NCBI GenBank assembly: GCA_000697455.1
Contig: JNET01030626.1
Location: forward strand, 1-15,447
From: Basidiobolus heterosporus B8920
Lineage: Eukaryota; Basidiobolomycota; Basidiobolomycetes; Basidiobolales; Basidiobolaceae
Direction: 5' to 3'
Length of the DNA: 15,447 bases
The translations under genes and the position numbers were made by a program. Under the pieces are notes generated by a model. That model was given only the letters and a program-made list of their open reading frames with translations, did no database searches and was not told the DNA's origin. Shown piece after piece: positions 1 to 9,369 of the stretch; the first letter of the stretch is position 1, and every line of letters starts with the position of its first letter.

Positions 1-3000
1 ATATTCTAAGTAAAACCCGAGTGTGAATTTTGGGTGAGAGGAAATTGGTAAGTAAATATAATAAGGGTGAGATCAAGTATGAATAATTAGGTGCTAAATT
101 ATGTAAATTTCAACATATTTCAGCCTTATCTATGACTACAAAAAGTGATATTCAGATGTGGCTTATTGATTCTGAAGCATTCTAACATGTTGTAAACCCA
201 AACGAGTAGTCACTGAACGTAAAGAAATTTTGGTCCAGCTCATTTATATAGGTATGATGGGAGATTTGAAGCAGTGCTTCTGGTACAATTAAATTGAGCT
301 TGAGGATAATGTCATAATCTCATGACAATACAGCCAAGAAATACCCATTCTTTATATCATCCTATGGATCACTCATTATGCCTTGATCTTTTAGCCATCA
401 GTTGCCCCAGCCCCATTAAGTCTATCCTTACCAGGTCCAGGTTATTTCTCAGCATGGTAATACCATTACAAAAGATTCTCTATTTGGAATCCCTGTTGTA
501 CATCCTAGTTTCCAAGTACCTATTTGGAAATCCCAATGTTGCACAAAAGATTGCATGTTTACATGGCTTAGTCATCATGTATATAGTTTCACCATTTGGT
601 TTACTATTACCTCATTGCTTATTAGCTATTTTCTAGGCATTTAGCCTCAGAAAAGTATATAATATACTATTCACTCTTATGTTTTCATCAGTCTGATAAA
701 CATAGGTTATCAATAAACATACCTACTGGATCCCAGTTCTTGTCCTTGCCTTATTAGTCTACATGTAAGTCATTCCTGCCTTGTCCTGCCTGGTCTCTTC
801 TCTTGCTTTGGTTTTCTCATAACAGACAGGCTCAAAAGCTGAAATTTTGACCCTGAATGGTGTGCTTTATTTATCACAGATTGTTAGAAATATGCTCACT
901 GTAAGCCAAGCTACTGCTCAAGGACTTGGGTTAAGTTTTGACCACAATTGGTGCATAACTGGTGATCAATTTTGAGGCTATAAGGGAGCTGGTACAAAGG
1001 AGGATAATTGGTATAATTTAGTACTTATTCCTAATGAGTCTACATGCTGTTTTGTGGGTAAAACCATGGAAGAAACCTTAGAAATACTGCATAGGTGATT
1101 AGTCAATATTGGAAATCTGGAAATGGAAATTTTTATCAGAAATCAAATGGTTTGGGGTATAAATCCTGAAACCTTGGTTACAAAGGACATCTGTGAATGC
1201 TGGGTTAATGGAAGACAAGCTAGGCAATAATGGATAAGCTCAGGAGTGATCAGCAGTACAAAAAAGTTGGATTTGTTCCATGTGGATCAGTGCAGTCCTA
1301 TGACCAATATATCTTTTGGCAGAAAAAATATTTCATGTTGTTATATTGATGACTAGACATTATTTACTTTGGAATACTTTATGAAAATCAAGACAGAAGC
1401 ACTACCTATATTCAAGAAGCTGAAAGGAATGGTAGACAAAGTGACTGGTCAAAAAATCAAGGGGATTCAGTGCATTAATAGTGACATATTTACTTAAAGA
1501 GACTTGCTAAGTTTCTGTAAGATTGTAGCTATAAAGCAACATACTAAGGGACTATATTCTGCTGAGCCAGGAGTAGTTTCAGCCCAGGCTATCAAAGGTA
1601 TTACCAATATGACAAGATTCATGATCAATGATCAGAAGTTATTCTATGGATATTGGGCCAAAGCTGTGGCTACTACTGTTTATGTTAAGAGTAGAATTTT
1701 TAACAAAGAACTATGTTGTTCTATGTTATTTCAAGCATGGTATGGAACCAAGCCAAAAAATGTGTCATCAAAGAGTATCTAGAAATACAGTGTATGTCAA
1801 AATATAGACTGGAAAAGGGCCAAATGAAGAGTCAAAAAGGAGGAAATGCATACTATTGGGCTACTATGATCAGAGGAGATCATATAAACTTCTCAATGTC
1901 AAAGTTATGAAGTTAAGAACATCCAAGGGTATTTTCTTTGATGGAAATCCAAATGATACATGAGATCTGAGCCAAAAATCAGAAGTTTTTCAGCCTGCCA
2001 ATTTTGATCAGAGTTGTGATCAAAATGGTGAAGTTATGACTACAGAGAAACATTCAACCAGGGTTCCAGTAGCATCAGTGAGAAAATTGGAGTCAAAAGT
2101 GGTATATTCAATCAGCCAGGCTAAGAAAGATTGCCAGACAAGAAATCGCCCTGACTGTGATCTTGGCAAATGCCATAATAGAGCTACTGGATGTACTACT
2201 TATTTTGATGAGGATCTAGGTCAAAAAGAGACCAGGGAGAGTTGTAACATGAGGCTTAGGGATCAGCAGAGTCTGAGGAGTACTAGGTACTCAGGAATAC
2301 AAAAACAAGGACCAACAATAGCCTACATGGAACCAGTGAACTGGTGGAAAGATTGAAATCAATGAGAATGCTGCTTGCAATTGTAGTACTATCTAGCCTT
2401 TATGTTAAAGTTATGGAGTTTGAATCAGGTGTGACTCAAGATCAGCTTGAGGAGAAGCTGCCCAGGTACCAGACTGATGTTTTTGAAGATTTAGAGCATC
2501 CTAGGATGGTCTATTAAAAAGAAAAAATGCTGCAAAAGCCAAAAAAATCAGCCAGCAAATGGAACATGAAGATAAATACTAATTTGGTGATAGTCAAGAA
2601 GTGAAGTAATATGGCAGATCACAGTTTTATTTGATGAGTGTTGGGTACCTTGTGGTCCTACTTACCTAATCAGTGGATATACCTATTCTAGCTACCATTA
2701 GGAAGGAAGCCTTTGAGAAGTCCAAATGGAGCATATCTTCTGAGAAGATTACATCTAATTTTGGTGAAAATCACACTATTGAAGAATTACAAATTGGGAC
2801 AGCCAGATATGCCAAAGCAATGATTCCAAATCATTTGTGGGACACTCAGAAGAGTTACAGATTTGGTATAGAGCCAGAAATTATACCAGAAGGAACTCCA
2901 AAGCAAATAAGCTTTACTTGTGTCAAAAATTGATGAAAATTCAAGTGGAGCCAAATGAAAGCTGGAATTTCCTAGATCAAATTTCTGCTGACCATATCAT

Positions 3001-3662
3001 GGATACTGATGTTGCACTCTATGCAGAAGTTGTAGATTCAGTGGAAGTAACTAATTAACGCAATTAAGCTCTTAAATCAGATTTTATACAAGCAGGTAAG
3101 CAGATTTCTGGCCAAATCAAGTGGTGGATAAAGCTATGCTTAAGTTGTGAATTGGCTAATACAATCTTAGATGAATGTGGGCATTTCTATACCTATTTAG
3201 GATGTGATATAGGTCACAGAGAGTTCCCAGTTGGCTTTAAACTTTTACTCTATAACAGAATGCTATATTGGTATTTTGAATATTCAGATAAAAAGAGATT
3301 ATCATTGATATAAATATCTAGTTGAGTGGGAGTGTTGAAATTAAGTTGGTTTAGCACCCCAATATTCATGTAATTTGGTAAATAGCTTATATTTTGTACT
3401 TGTATTTAATTCACATTGATGTTATGCATTTCAGCTTTGACAATTATCTCACAAGATTATGGAGTGTTGGATTTATGAGAAATCTTAAACATGTCCAAGT
3501 GAGCTGAAACTTCTACAGTATATTCCTAGAACCCTCTACAATAGTATGTAATAGCTTCTTTACTTAGTTCTAACAAAAGATATAAATACCTTTCTTCATT
3601 ATAATAAAACATCAAGTGAAAGTACTACAACTTCTTCTGAATATCCAAAGTCACTTTCAACA
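1..3662 (+). mobile_element. Ty1/copia-type LTR retrotransposon fossil (right part)
   Basis: The + strand carries scattered pol remnants in copia order. A protease-like WLIDS stretch lies near 155-190. A GAG-pre-integrase C-x-C / GRQAR segment lies at about 1188-1229. A copia integrase core lies at about 1260-1790, with a typical late segment (YWAKAVATTVYVKSR, about 1650-1695). A purine-rich tract just before 3333 precedes a 3' LTR. The stretch from about 1900 to 3330 is AT-rich and I could not recognise reverse transcriptase or RNase H in it. The 5' LTR and gag would lie left of the window. The element is broken, with more than ten interruptions, so it is clearly not recent. Family assignment rests on the integrase pattern and on the LTR ends; the boundaries inside the internal region are approximate. 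Confidence 0.75.
3333..3662 (+). repeat. 3' LTR of the copia-type fossil
   Basis: The proposed LTR begins TGTTGA and ends TCAACA, a 6-bp terminal inverted repeat of the usual TG...CA type. It directly follows a purine-rich tract (GAGTGGGAG, 3324-3332), which fits a polypurine tract. Inside it are a TATAAATA-like box near 3580 and an AATAAA-like signal near 3603, as expected for LTR promoter and polyadenylation signals. The partner 5' LTR is not in the window, so the ends could not be checked by comparing copies, and no target-site duplication can be tested. Confidence 0.62.
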
Positions 3663-4062
3663 AAATTGGCATTATACTTTTGTCAAGAAGTGAGTAAAGC
3701 AATGTATACAATGCACCAAAATAGGTCTCAGAAAGATGTGTACAAAATTTGGAATCAATCGAACATGTCTGAGAAAGATTACTTTCAATAACACGGATGG
3801 TTCCGATTCTACGCACTGTCTATAGGCTACAAGTTTACATCATTCAACTATCTTGGCAAAATATTTTAGAATGATTGGGTGAGGAATAGTCCAGTATAGT
3901 CCATGTTATCAACAGGTATTCCATGTGGGATTAGGAATGAAAAGTTCGAGAAACCGGGTATTTAATTACATAGTTTATTTTAGAGGAATGATTTCTAAAA
4001 TGACAAACGTGATGTTACAAAATGACACTTGATGTCAATGAGATTGTTCTCGTCTATTTAAC
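3663..4062. other. Intergenic, PGK 3' flank
   Basis: This is AT-rich sequence between the LTR end and the PGK stop codon. It must contain the PGK 3' UTR and polyadenylation site on the minus strand. I see no recognisable gene; the 63-codon minus-strand frame at 3625-3816 runs into the LTR and resembles no family I know. Confidence 0.6.
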
Positions 4063-5319
4063 TTATTTGGAAGAAAGAGCAACAACACCAGGGAGTTGTT
4101 TACCTTCCAACAATTCTAGGGAAGCACCACCACCAGTGGAAACGTGGCTAATGTTCTCAACTTGTCCCCACTTCTTGGCAGCAGTAGCGGTATCACCACC
4201 ACCTACAATGGTAGTAGCACCATTCTTAGTAGCTTCAACAACAGCGTCGAGGGCGCCCTTGGTACCCTTGTCGAATTTGTCGAATTCGAAGACACCCAAA
4301 GGTCCGTTCCAGAGGATAGTCTTGGCTTCCAAGATAGCCTTGCGGTTGATTTCGTTACTCTTCTCACCGCAATCCAATCCTTGCCAGCCAGCAGGGATAC
4401 CAGTTTCATCAGTAGCATAACCGGTGTTGGCATCCTTGTCGAACTTGTCGGCGGTAATGTAATCGACGGGAAGGTAAAGCTTGACGTTGTTCTTCTTGGC
4501 CTTCTCAACAAGGTCCTTGACGATTTCAGCGCCAGCTTTATCGAAAAGAGAGTCACCAATCTCGACACCTTCAAGGGTCTTCTTGAAGGTATAAGCCATA
4601 CCACCACCGATGATCATAGCATCAACTTTATCGAGCAAGTTGTTGATCAATTGGATCTTGTCGGAAACCTTAGCACCACCGAGGATGGAGAGGAAAGGAC
4701 GTTCAGGAGATTCCAAAGCCTTGGAGAAGAAGTCCAACTCCTTCTTCATCAAGAAACCAGCAGCGCGGATGGGGAGGTCAACACCAACCATGGAGCTGTG
4801 GGCACGGTGAGCAGTACCGAAAGCATCGTTAACATAGATCTCACCAAGACGGGTGAGGGATTCACGGAAAGCCTTGACAGCCTCAGGGGAAGCCTTGACC
4901 TTGTTACCTTCGCTATCTTTGGCGGAACCTTCTTCTTCGATGTGATAACGGAGATTCTCCAAAAGGATGACCTTACCGCCAGTGGCTTCGGTACAGGCCT
5001 TCTCGACCTCAGGACCGACGCAGTCGTTGAGGAAAGTAACCTCGCGCTCCAAAAGCTTGCTGAGCTCTTCGGCAACAGGCTTCAAGGAGTACTTGGGGAC
5101 AGGTTGACCATTAGGACGGCCAAGATGACTCATGAGGATGACAGCGGAGGCTCCGTTATCAAGAACATACTTGACAGTGGGGAGGGCAGCGACGATACGT
5201 TGGTTGTTGCTGATTTTGCCATCGGCGAAGGGGACGTTGAAGTCAACACGGATAAGAACTCTCTTACCCTTGACATCAACGTCAGTGACGCCGAGTTTGC
5301 TGCTAAGGTTGTTGGACAT
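4063..5319 (-). CDS. PGK1: Phosphoglycerate kinase
   Basis: Cytosolic glycolytic enzyme that transfers phosphate from 1,3-bisphosphoglycerate to ADP, giving 3-phosphoglycerate and ATP. The 418-residue product has the normal fungal length and is encoded in one exon. Visible motifs are VDFNVP (about 25-30, with D26 and N28 of the substrate site), basic-patch R41, SHLGRPNG (64-71), GGAKVSDK in the middle, and the nucleotide-site [12 protein letters not shown] followed by [16 protein letters not shown] near the C terminus. The frame continues upstream to an ATG at 5463, but a TATA box lies between that ATG and 5319, and family proteins start at MSNNLSSKL, so 5319 is chosen. Codon use is far more C- and G-rich at third positions than in neighbouring genes, as expected for a very highly expressed gene. 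This bias also leaves a long open frame on the opposite strand that is not a gene. Confidence 0.97.
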   Translation of the reverse strand: MSNNLSSKLGVTDVDVKGKRVLIRVDFNVPFADGKISNNQRIVAALPTVKYVLDNGASAVILMSHLGRPNGQPVPKYSLKPVAEELSKLLEREVTFLNDCVGPEVEKACTEATGGKVILLENLRYHIEEEGSAKDSEGNKVKASPEAVKAFRESLTRLGEIYVNDAFGTAHRAHSSMVGVDLPIRAAGFLMKKELDFFSKALESPERPFLSILGGAKVSDKIQLINNLLDKVDAMIIGGGMAYTFKKTLEGVEIGDSLFDKAGAEIVKDLVEKAKKNNVKLYLPVDYITADKFDKDANTGYATDETGIPAGWQGLDCGEKSNEINRKAILEAKTILWNGPLGVFEFDKFDKGTKGALDAVVEATKNGATTIVGGGDTATAAKKWGQVENISHVSTGGGASLELLEGKQLPGVVALSSK

Positions 5320-5377
5320 GTTCTTGAAGTGGGATTGAGGAAATAATCTCTTACACATACCAGGCTCGATGAAAGCG

Positions 5378-5385
5378 CTTATATA
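5378..5385 (-). promoter_or_regulatory. TATA box of PGK
   Basis: TATATAAG on the minus strand, 59 bases upstream of the PGK start codon. This spacing suits transcription starting about 30 bases before the ATG and supports the shorter start over the in-frame upstream extension. Confidence 0.6.
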
Positions 5386-5756
5386 CAAAACTAGGAATCG
5401 TTGATGAGGACAACAATGAATTGGCAGGATGGTCCCGAAAAGGCAACATGCATCTTTATTCATCTAGAAAACTGGATCCACTCTATCGCCAATACGTAGC
5501 AGATCGGATTGGGTGATCAAGGCGATATTTGACTGAGTCACGCATTGTAGCTGTTTACTAAATGCTATGAAAGTTGGAACCTAGACGGCAGTGTATTGGG
5601 GAGAATGCTGATCCGAATTGCTGATCCGGTAAGCAGCAAGATTTATAGCATCCTAGGCCGCCAAATGCAGTAGCATTTCCACTCATTTAGGAAAGCTAGT
5701 TGAACGTTGGCATGTACGGCGGATTCACACCTCTATCAACACGCCATTCCGAAGCA

Positions 5757-5769
5757 TTCCGGAATATTC
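5757..5769. promoter_or_regulatory. Possible heat-shock element upstream of PGK
   Basis: The sequence reads TTCCGGAATATTC, an exact match to the alternating TTC-nn-GAA-nn-TTC pattern bound by heat-shock factor trimers. More imperfectly spaced TTC/GAA units sit just before it (5747-5753). It lies about 440 bp upstream of the PGK start codon. Yeast PGK1 is known to be heat-responsive through such an element; regulation here is inferred. Confidence 0.42.
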
Positions 5770-6008
5770 TTCGTATCAGTATCTGAATTGCCAGGCTAGA
5801 TGTTTCCAATATTCTCACTATTCGGATCGATATTTCTTGGATGGATTAACTGAAGGATCTGGACCGGATTCCTACAGCCTTGCGTCATCGAATTTACTAG
5901 AAAGCGATGCTTTAGATTAGGCTGTTACTTGCGTGGTGGACTAATCCAGTAACCCACCAGGAATTGTTTGGGCGAGTGAGGTGTGGGTGAGGTGTGGAGT
6001 AACAATGT

Positions 6009-6591
6009 TTATTCACCAGAGTTTTGAGGGGAGTACTGAGGGGAGTATTGGTACTGATTCTGAGTGATATTGCTCACAAGATTCAATTCCGAGATTGGTG
6101 ATTCTATTGGTCTTATGTTCTCAGCTCCATGGCCAGGCACAGTGAGGAGGCTGTGGCCGTAGGAAAGCTCTACTTGGCCCTGGAAAATGTTCACCCATGT
6201 GCCTGCTTTTAACATATCTATTTGATCTGTGGATTTGTTAGTAAGAATTCCTTGGAAATAGATTCTCTGAAGCTACCTCCACGTGCGGAAAACACTACGC
6301 TTCCGCTTTTATCAGCCAACAAGATGTTTGCCACTTTGAGTGTTGTCTCATCTACCAACGGCTTTGTTAGTAAATTTTTTTTATTCAGAGTGGAGTGCTA
6401 ACAGATTGCGCATCACCAGCTAGCGTTGTTTCGGCAAGAAGTTCCATGCGAATAACTTTCGCCTGAATGGTCACTTTGGTATCTCCAGGACGTAAATCTT
6501 TAATCAGAGAAACTAGTTCAAGTGTGAGAAAAAGATGAGGAAGAAAGGTCGACAATTGGGGAGAATTCAGAAACGTTTCATTACTTGTCAT
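6009..6591 (-). CDS. SOSS-B / hSSB1-like OB-fold single-strand DNA-binding protein (spliced)
   Basis: Proposed exons are 6403-6591, 6277-6361 and 6009-6226, giving 163 residues. The introns are 6362-6402 (GTTAGC donor, TACTAAC branch, AAAG acceptor) and 6227-6276 (GTAGCT donor, CACAG acceptor). The joined product contains SLIKDLRPGD, then KVANILLADKSGSVVFSARG, then AGTWVNIFQGQVELSYGHSL. This matches the order KDLKPG, VADKTGSI and GDIIRL...G...LY in human SOSS-B (NABP1/2), which coats single-stranded DNA during double-strand-break repair. The C-terminal tail is short, polar and carries a QYSPQYSP repeat. A 72-nt segment (6513-6584, GTAATG...ACTAG) may be a further in-frame intron; removing it gives MTISLIKDLRPGD, closer to the family N terminus, and 139 residues. 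The gene shares a short divergent promoter with NOSIP. Another OB-fold protein remains possible. Confidence 0.66.
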
Positions 6592-6785
6592 AACCGCTCT
6601 TTCTACTCCAAGTCACGATTCACGGTTCACAATGGTCAATTCTGACTGAGGCTTAGTAAATGAATTCAGGATTTCTTGGAATTTTTTTTGATCAAATCCC
6701 TGAATTTTCATCCAAGTCCTGGAATATCTTACCAATACGATAGGGATTTCTTTCATTATATTTTCATTTTTCCACTCCCAACGAA
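6592..6785. promoter_or_regulatory. Divergent promoter region (OB-fold gene / NOSIP)
   Basis: Only 194 bp separate the start codons of the minus-strand OB-fold gene and the plus-strand NOSIP gene, so both promoters and 5' UTRs must lie here. A 62-codon minus-strand frame covers most of it (6613-6801), but it overlaps the NOSIP start, resembles nothing known, and is not called. Confidence 0.55.
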
Positions 6786-8275
6786 ATGTCAAGACATTCA
6801 AAGAATAGTACCGCTTTAGGATTTTTCACTTACGCTGAGAAACAAAGATTAAACTATGGAACACAAAAAGTATTCTTTTTCTTGTTGAGACATCCCACAG
6901 TTTAGCATTCATATTTATTTTTCGTGTCAATCTTCATAGCAACGGCTTGGTCGCGATTCCATGAGGAATTTTGATGCGTGCTTCTTATGCCTTCAAACCG
7001 CCAGAGATCCGCTCTGTTGGTACTTAATATTGATCCTTGATAGTTTAGACTGCATAAACCAATCACTCACCTCATTTTAGTACCGAAGGTCACATCGCAT
7101 GTAAGGAATGTATATACGAAAACATCATCGCTCAAAAGAAGGAAATCGCTCGTCAAAACAAAGATCTCGAAAATAGAAAATCTCAACTAGAAGTATGAAA
7201 TTTGAACGATTTACTTACCCCACCTCGTGGTTGATTCGTTTTTAACCCCTTTCTTTGTAGGAAGAAAGAAAAAGAAAAGAAGCTGAAGCACAGGAAGCTG
7301 TTATTCGAGAGTTTGAGAAAACTCAATCTCAAATCTCCGCTACAAAACCAATCAAAAGGTCGGAAACTAAAGAAGAAGTGACCGAAGCTTCCACTTCAAC
7401 ACTCGCCATCACAGGTTTAAAGAGATTTCAATGCTTTACAACTGATGAATTTCCAATTAATATCAGTCTATAGCTTCTGGAGAAGAACAAAATCGTGTCT
7501 TTGGACTAAATGCTGAGGATATCGAGGCACGCTCAAAGGTTGTGCGTGATGAAACTTTAACCCGGATAGAGAAATTGGAGGTTAGCGGGATATCTGCTCA
7601 TTGCTATCACTCTATCTCTAATATTCATTCATTTATGACTAACAGAAAGAGAAAAACAAATCTGCCTTGCCTAGCTTTTGGATTGTAAGTGATCTACGAC
7701 TCATCTTGTATATCTCGTGGTATATTTACCGGTATTCGTTTTGTAAGCCTACGTTAACTCCGGACGCCAAGAGTACAACACTAGAAGCTACAAAGCAACA
7801 AGTGATGTGTACAGCTGCCAAACCACATCCTACAAAGTGCGTATTTTCCACAGACCTTTATATACCGAATGCAGTGATTAATTAGCTGTTCAACCATTAG
7901 CATCAAGAAGCTGACTCCTGTTATCTTCACAAAATCCAAAGAACCAGAGTCAAATGGCATCACATCTCACATGTGTCCTTCATGCCTTAAAACCCTTAAC
8001 AATGGCATGAAAATATCAAGTAAGTATCGAGTCAATATCAACATATATTGGGGTCTATCACTAAATCCCCTTGGTATCTACTAGTTAGTAAATCCTGTGG
8101 GCATGTTTTGTGTAAACATTGCATGGATAAATTCGTTAAGAATACACAGAAATGCTTTGTCTGTGATAAGAAATGTCGGCCAAAAGACATCGTGGAGCTG
8201 CATTCAGAGGGTACAGGCTATGCTGGAGGTGGTGGAAATGTACAAGTTAAGAAGTGGGACGTTGCATTTCAATAG
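6786..8275 (+). CDS. NOSIP: NOSIP-family RING E3 ubiquitin ligase (9 exons)
   Basis: Exons by frame and splice sites: 6786-6869, 6940-7019, 7081-7192, 7261-7414, 7474-7580, 7646-7684, 7748-7836, 7901-8019 and 8085-8275. They give 324 residues; human NOSIP has about 301. The N terminus, SRHSKNSTALGFFTYAEK, followed by FDACFLCLQTARDPLCC and EGHIACKECIYENIIAQKK, is the zf-NOSIP domain with split RING ligands C42, C45, H59, C62 and C65. A charged, probably coiled-coil stretch (about 80-110) and a linker lead to LPSFWI / PTLTPDAK, the conserved NOSIP core. The C-terminal RING has all eight ligands: C247, C250, C266, H268, C271, C274, C285 and C288. The product ends in EGTGYAGGGGNV, as in the family. 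NOSIP proteins are nuclear or cytoplasmic ubiquitin ligases that also associate with spliceosomes; the target here is unknown. All eight introns keep the frame, so the model is strong. Confidence 0.93.
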
Positions 8276-8462
8276 AGGAACATTCTCCGTAAACTTCCTC
8301 AATTATCGCTATTTGATAGATTCTCGATTGTTTTATTAGTGATCAGCATAATTACTGATTAAAGTTTCGTAGTTAAACAGCATCCCATGATTTCTTGCAT
8401 CACCTGACCATAGATCTTTGACAATAAAACTGGCATTCCCATATCTCTAGGAGGTTCATCAC

Positions 8463-8705
8463 ATGTCCAGTCACGGAGCATCCATCCACCTTTACAGGAC
8501 AGCATTAAGAGATATTCGCAGATTTCCAGTTGCTTCGCTTAGAGGAAAGCTCCAGTACAATTTGAGAGAGTTATATGAGATTTACAGAAAGGAAGCAGAC
8601 CAGGCCTTGGTGAACCGACTGGTTCAAGAAGGTTGGGAGGATCTAAAGTTGATTCAAGCGTACAATCACCTTGACCAAGATCTGCTCAAGAAATTGTTTA
8701 AATAA
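8463..8705 (+). CDS. Small LYR-motif (Complex1_LYR) protein, probably mitochondrial
   Basis: An 80-residue, single-exon protein. The LYR tripeptide (HLYRTALRDIRRFP, about 9-22) is followed by a helical KLQYNLRELYEIYR segment and a C-terminal LVQEGWEDLKLI helix, the three-helix LYR fold. LYR proteins are small mitochondrial adaptors that bind acyl carrier protein and help assemble respiratory complexes or deliver Fe-S clusters. I could not assign this one to a named subfamily such as ISD11 or SDHAF1. An in-frame TAG lies 15 bases upstream of the ATG, supporting this start, though a CTCTAG just before it could be the acceptor of a 5' UTR intron. The stop codon overlaps an AATAAA polyadenylation-like signal (8701-8706). 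It lies 187 bp downstream of NOSIP in the same orientation. Confidence 0.78.
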   Translation: MSSHGASIHLYRTALRDIRRFPVASLRGKLQYNLRELYEIYRKEADQALVNRLVQEGWEDLKLIQAYNHLDQDLLKKLFK

Positions 8706-8734
8706 ACACAGTTGACCATCAAGCACTTGTATAG

Positions 8735-8798
8735 CTTTCATGATTTATTTATCACATCTTGGCTAAACTTTCATGATTTATTTATTACATCTTGGCTA
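8735..8798. repeat. 33-bp tandem duplication
   Basis: Two copies of a unit starting CTTTCATGATTTATTTAT lie head to tail with a 33-bp period (starts at 8735 and 8768). They match except for one C/T change and the junction. They sit directly 3' of the LYR gene, probably in its 3' UTR or terminator region. Confidence 0.85.
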
Positions 8799-9131
8799 TT
8801 GATTTGGATTTGCCAACTAATCAACAGAATGCTGAGAGTTCGTGAGATCGATGACAATCGCATTGATCAAAACGGGTAAAGAAAATAAGCGGAATAAGAA
8901 ATCCATATAGAATGGAATGGGGCTAGCTAGGCAAGGGCAAGAGAGTGAGGTACAGGTATGTGTTATTTCTGCTTACTATGGCTAAATGTGGGTACAACGA
9001 GGGTCGAGACACCTCCCAATAGTCAATTCTTGGTCAAATACGCAGAACACATGCAAAGCAAGGGATATCATTTGCAATCGCTTGTTCCATTAGTTGTAGA
9101 AAAATACTGACAAAAACAAAAACTGGTTAGA

Positions 9132-9167
9132 TGGTAGTGGTGGTGGTGGTGGTGATGGTGGTGGTAG
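9132..9167. repeat. TGG-rich microsatellite
   Basis: A slightly impure run of TGG triplets with GAT and TAG interruptions, in the shared 3' region of two convergent genes. It is probably non-coding. Confidence 0.85.
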
Positions 9168-9369
9168 TTATAGTGAAGGTGATTGCTGAACAAGATCATG
9201 CTAACGTTAAATGAAGTAATGGTCATATTCACCAGAGGTTGTAATAGGGGTAGAGTTATTCGACGCAGCTTCAACGTTTAACACAGATGAAAGCAATTCT
9301 TGAATTGATGAATTATTGTTCGCATATTTTAGAGATTTTCGTTTTAGTCACTTCGAAATAGGGCGAAGT

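Larger units (their letters stand above)
5320..6008. other. Intergenic: PGK promoter and 3' flank of the OB-fold gene
   Basis: This spacer of about 690 bp lies between two minus-strand genes. Besides the TATA box and heat-shock-like element listed separately, it contains a spaced direct repeat, TGCTGATCCG, near 5608 and 5621, and a tandem GTGAGGTGTGG near 5977-5998. I see no coding region or RNA gene in it. Confidence 0.6.
8706..9369. other. Intergenic between convergent LYR and CK1 genes
   Basis: This region holds the 3' ends of the convergent LYR (+) and CK1 (-) genes. It contains the 33-bp tandem duplication and a TGG-rich microsatellite, listed separately. A minus-strand frame that reads the microsatellite as polyhistidine (9068-9274) has no family features and is not called. 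Confidence 0.6.

Noticed and set aside
3625-3816. Minus-strand 63-codon frame
   Set aside because: It runs into the proposed LTR end and resembles no family.
4144-5346. A 400-codon open frame on the + strand
   Set aside because: It lies exactly antisense to PGK. The strong third-position codon bias of PGK removes stops from the opposite strand, and the translation resembles no protein.
5320-5463. In-frame 48-residue N-terminal extension of PGK
   Set aside because: A TATA box lies inside it, the residues are unlike any PGK, and the family start matches the ATG at 5319.
6613-6801. Minus-strand 62-codon frame
   Set aside because: It overlaps the well-supported NOSIP start codon and the divergent promoter, and has no recognisable domain.
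9068-9274. Minus-strand frame with a histidine run
   Set aside because: The histidines come from the TGG microsatellite; no other protein features are present.
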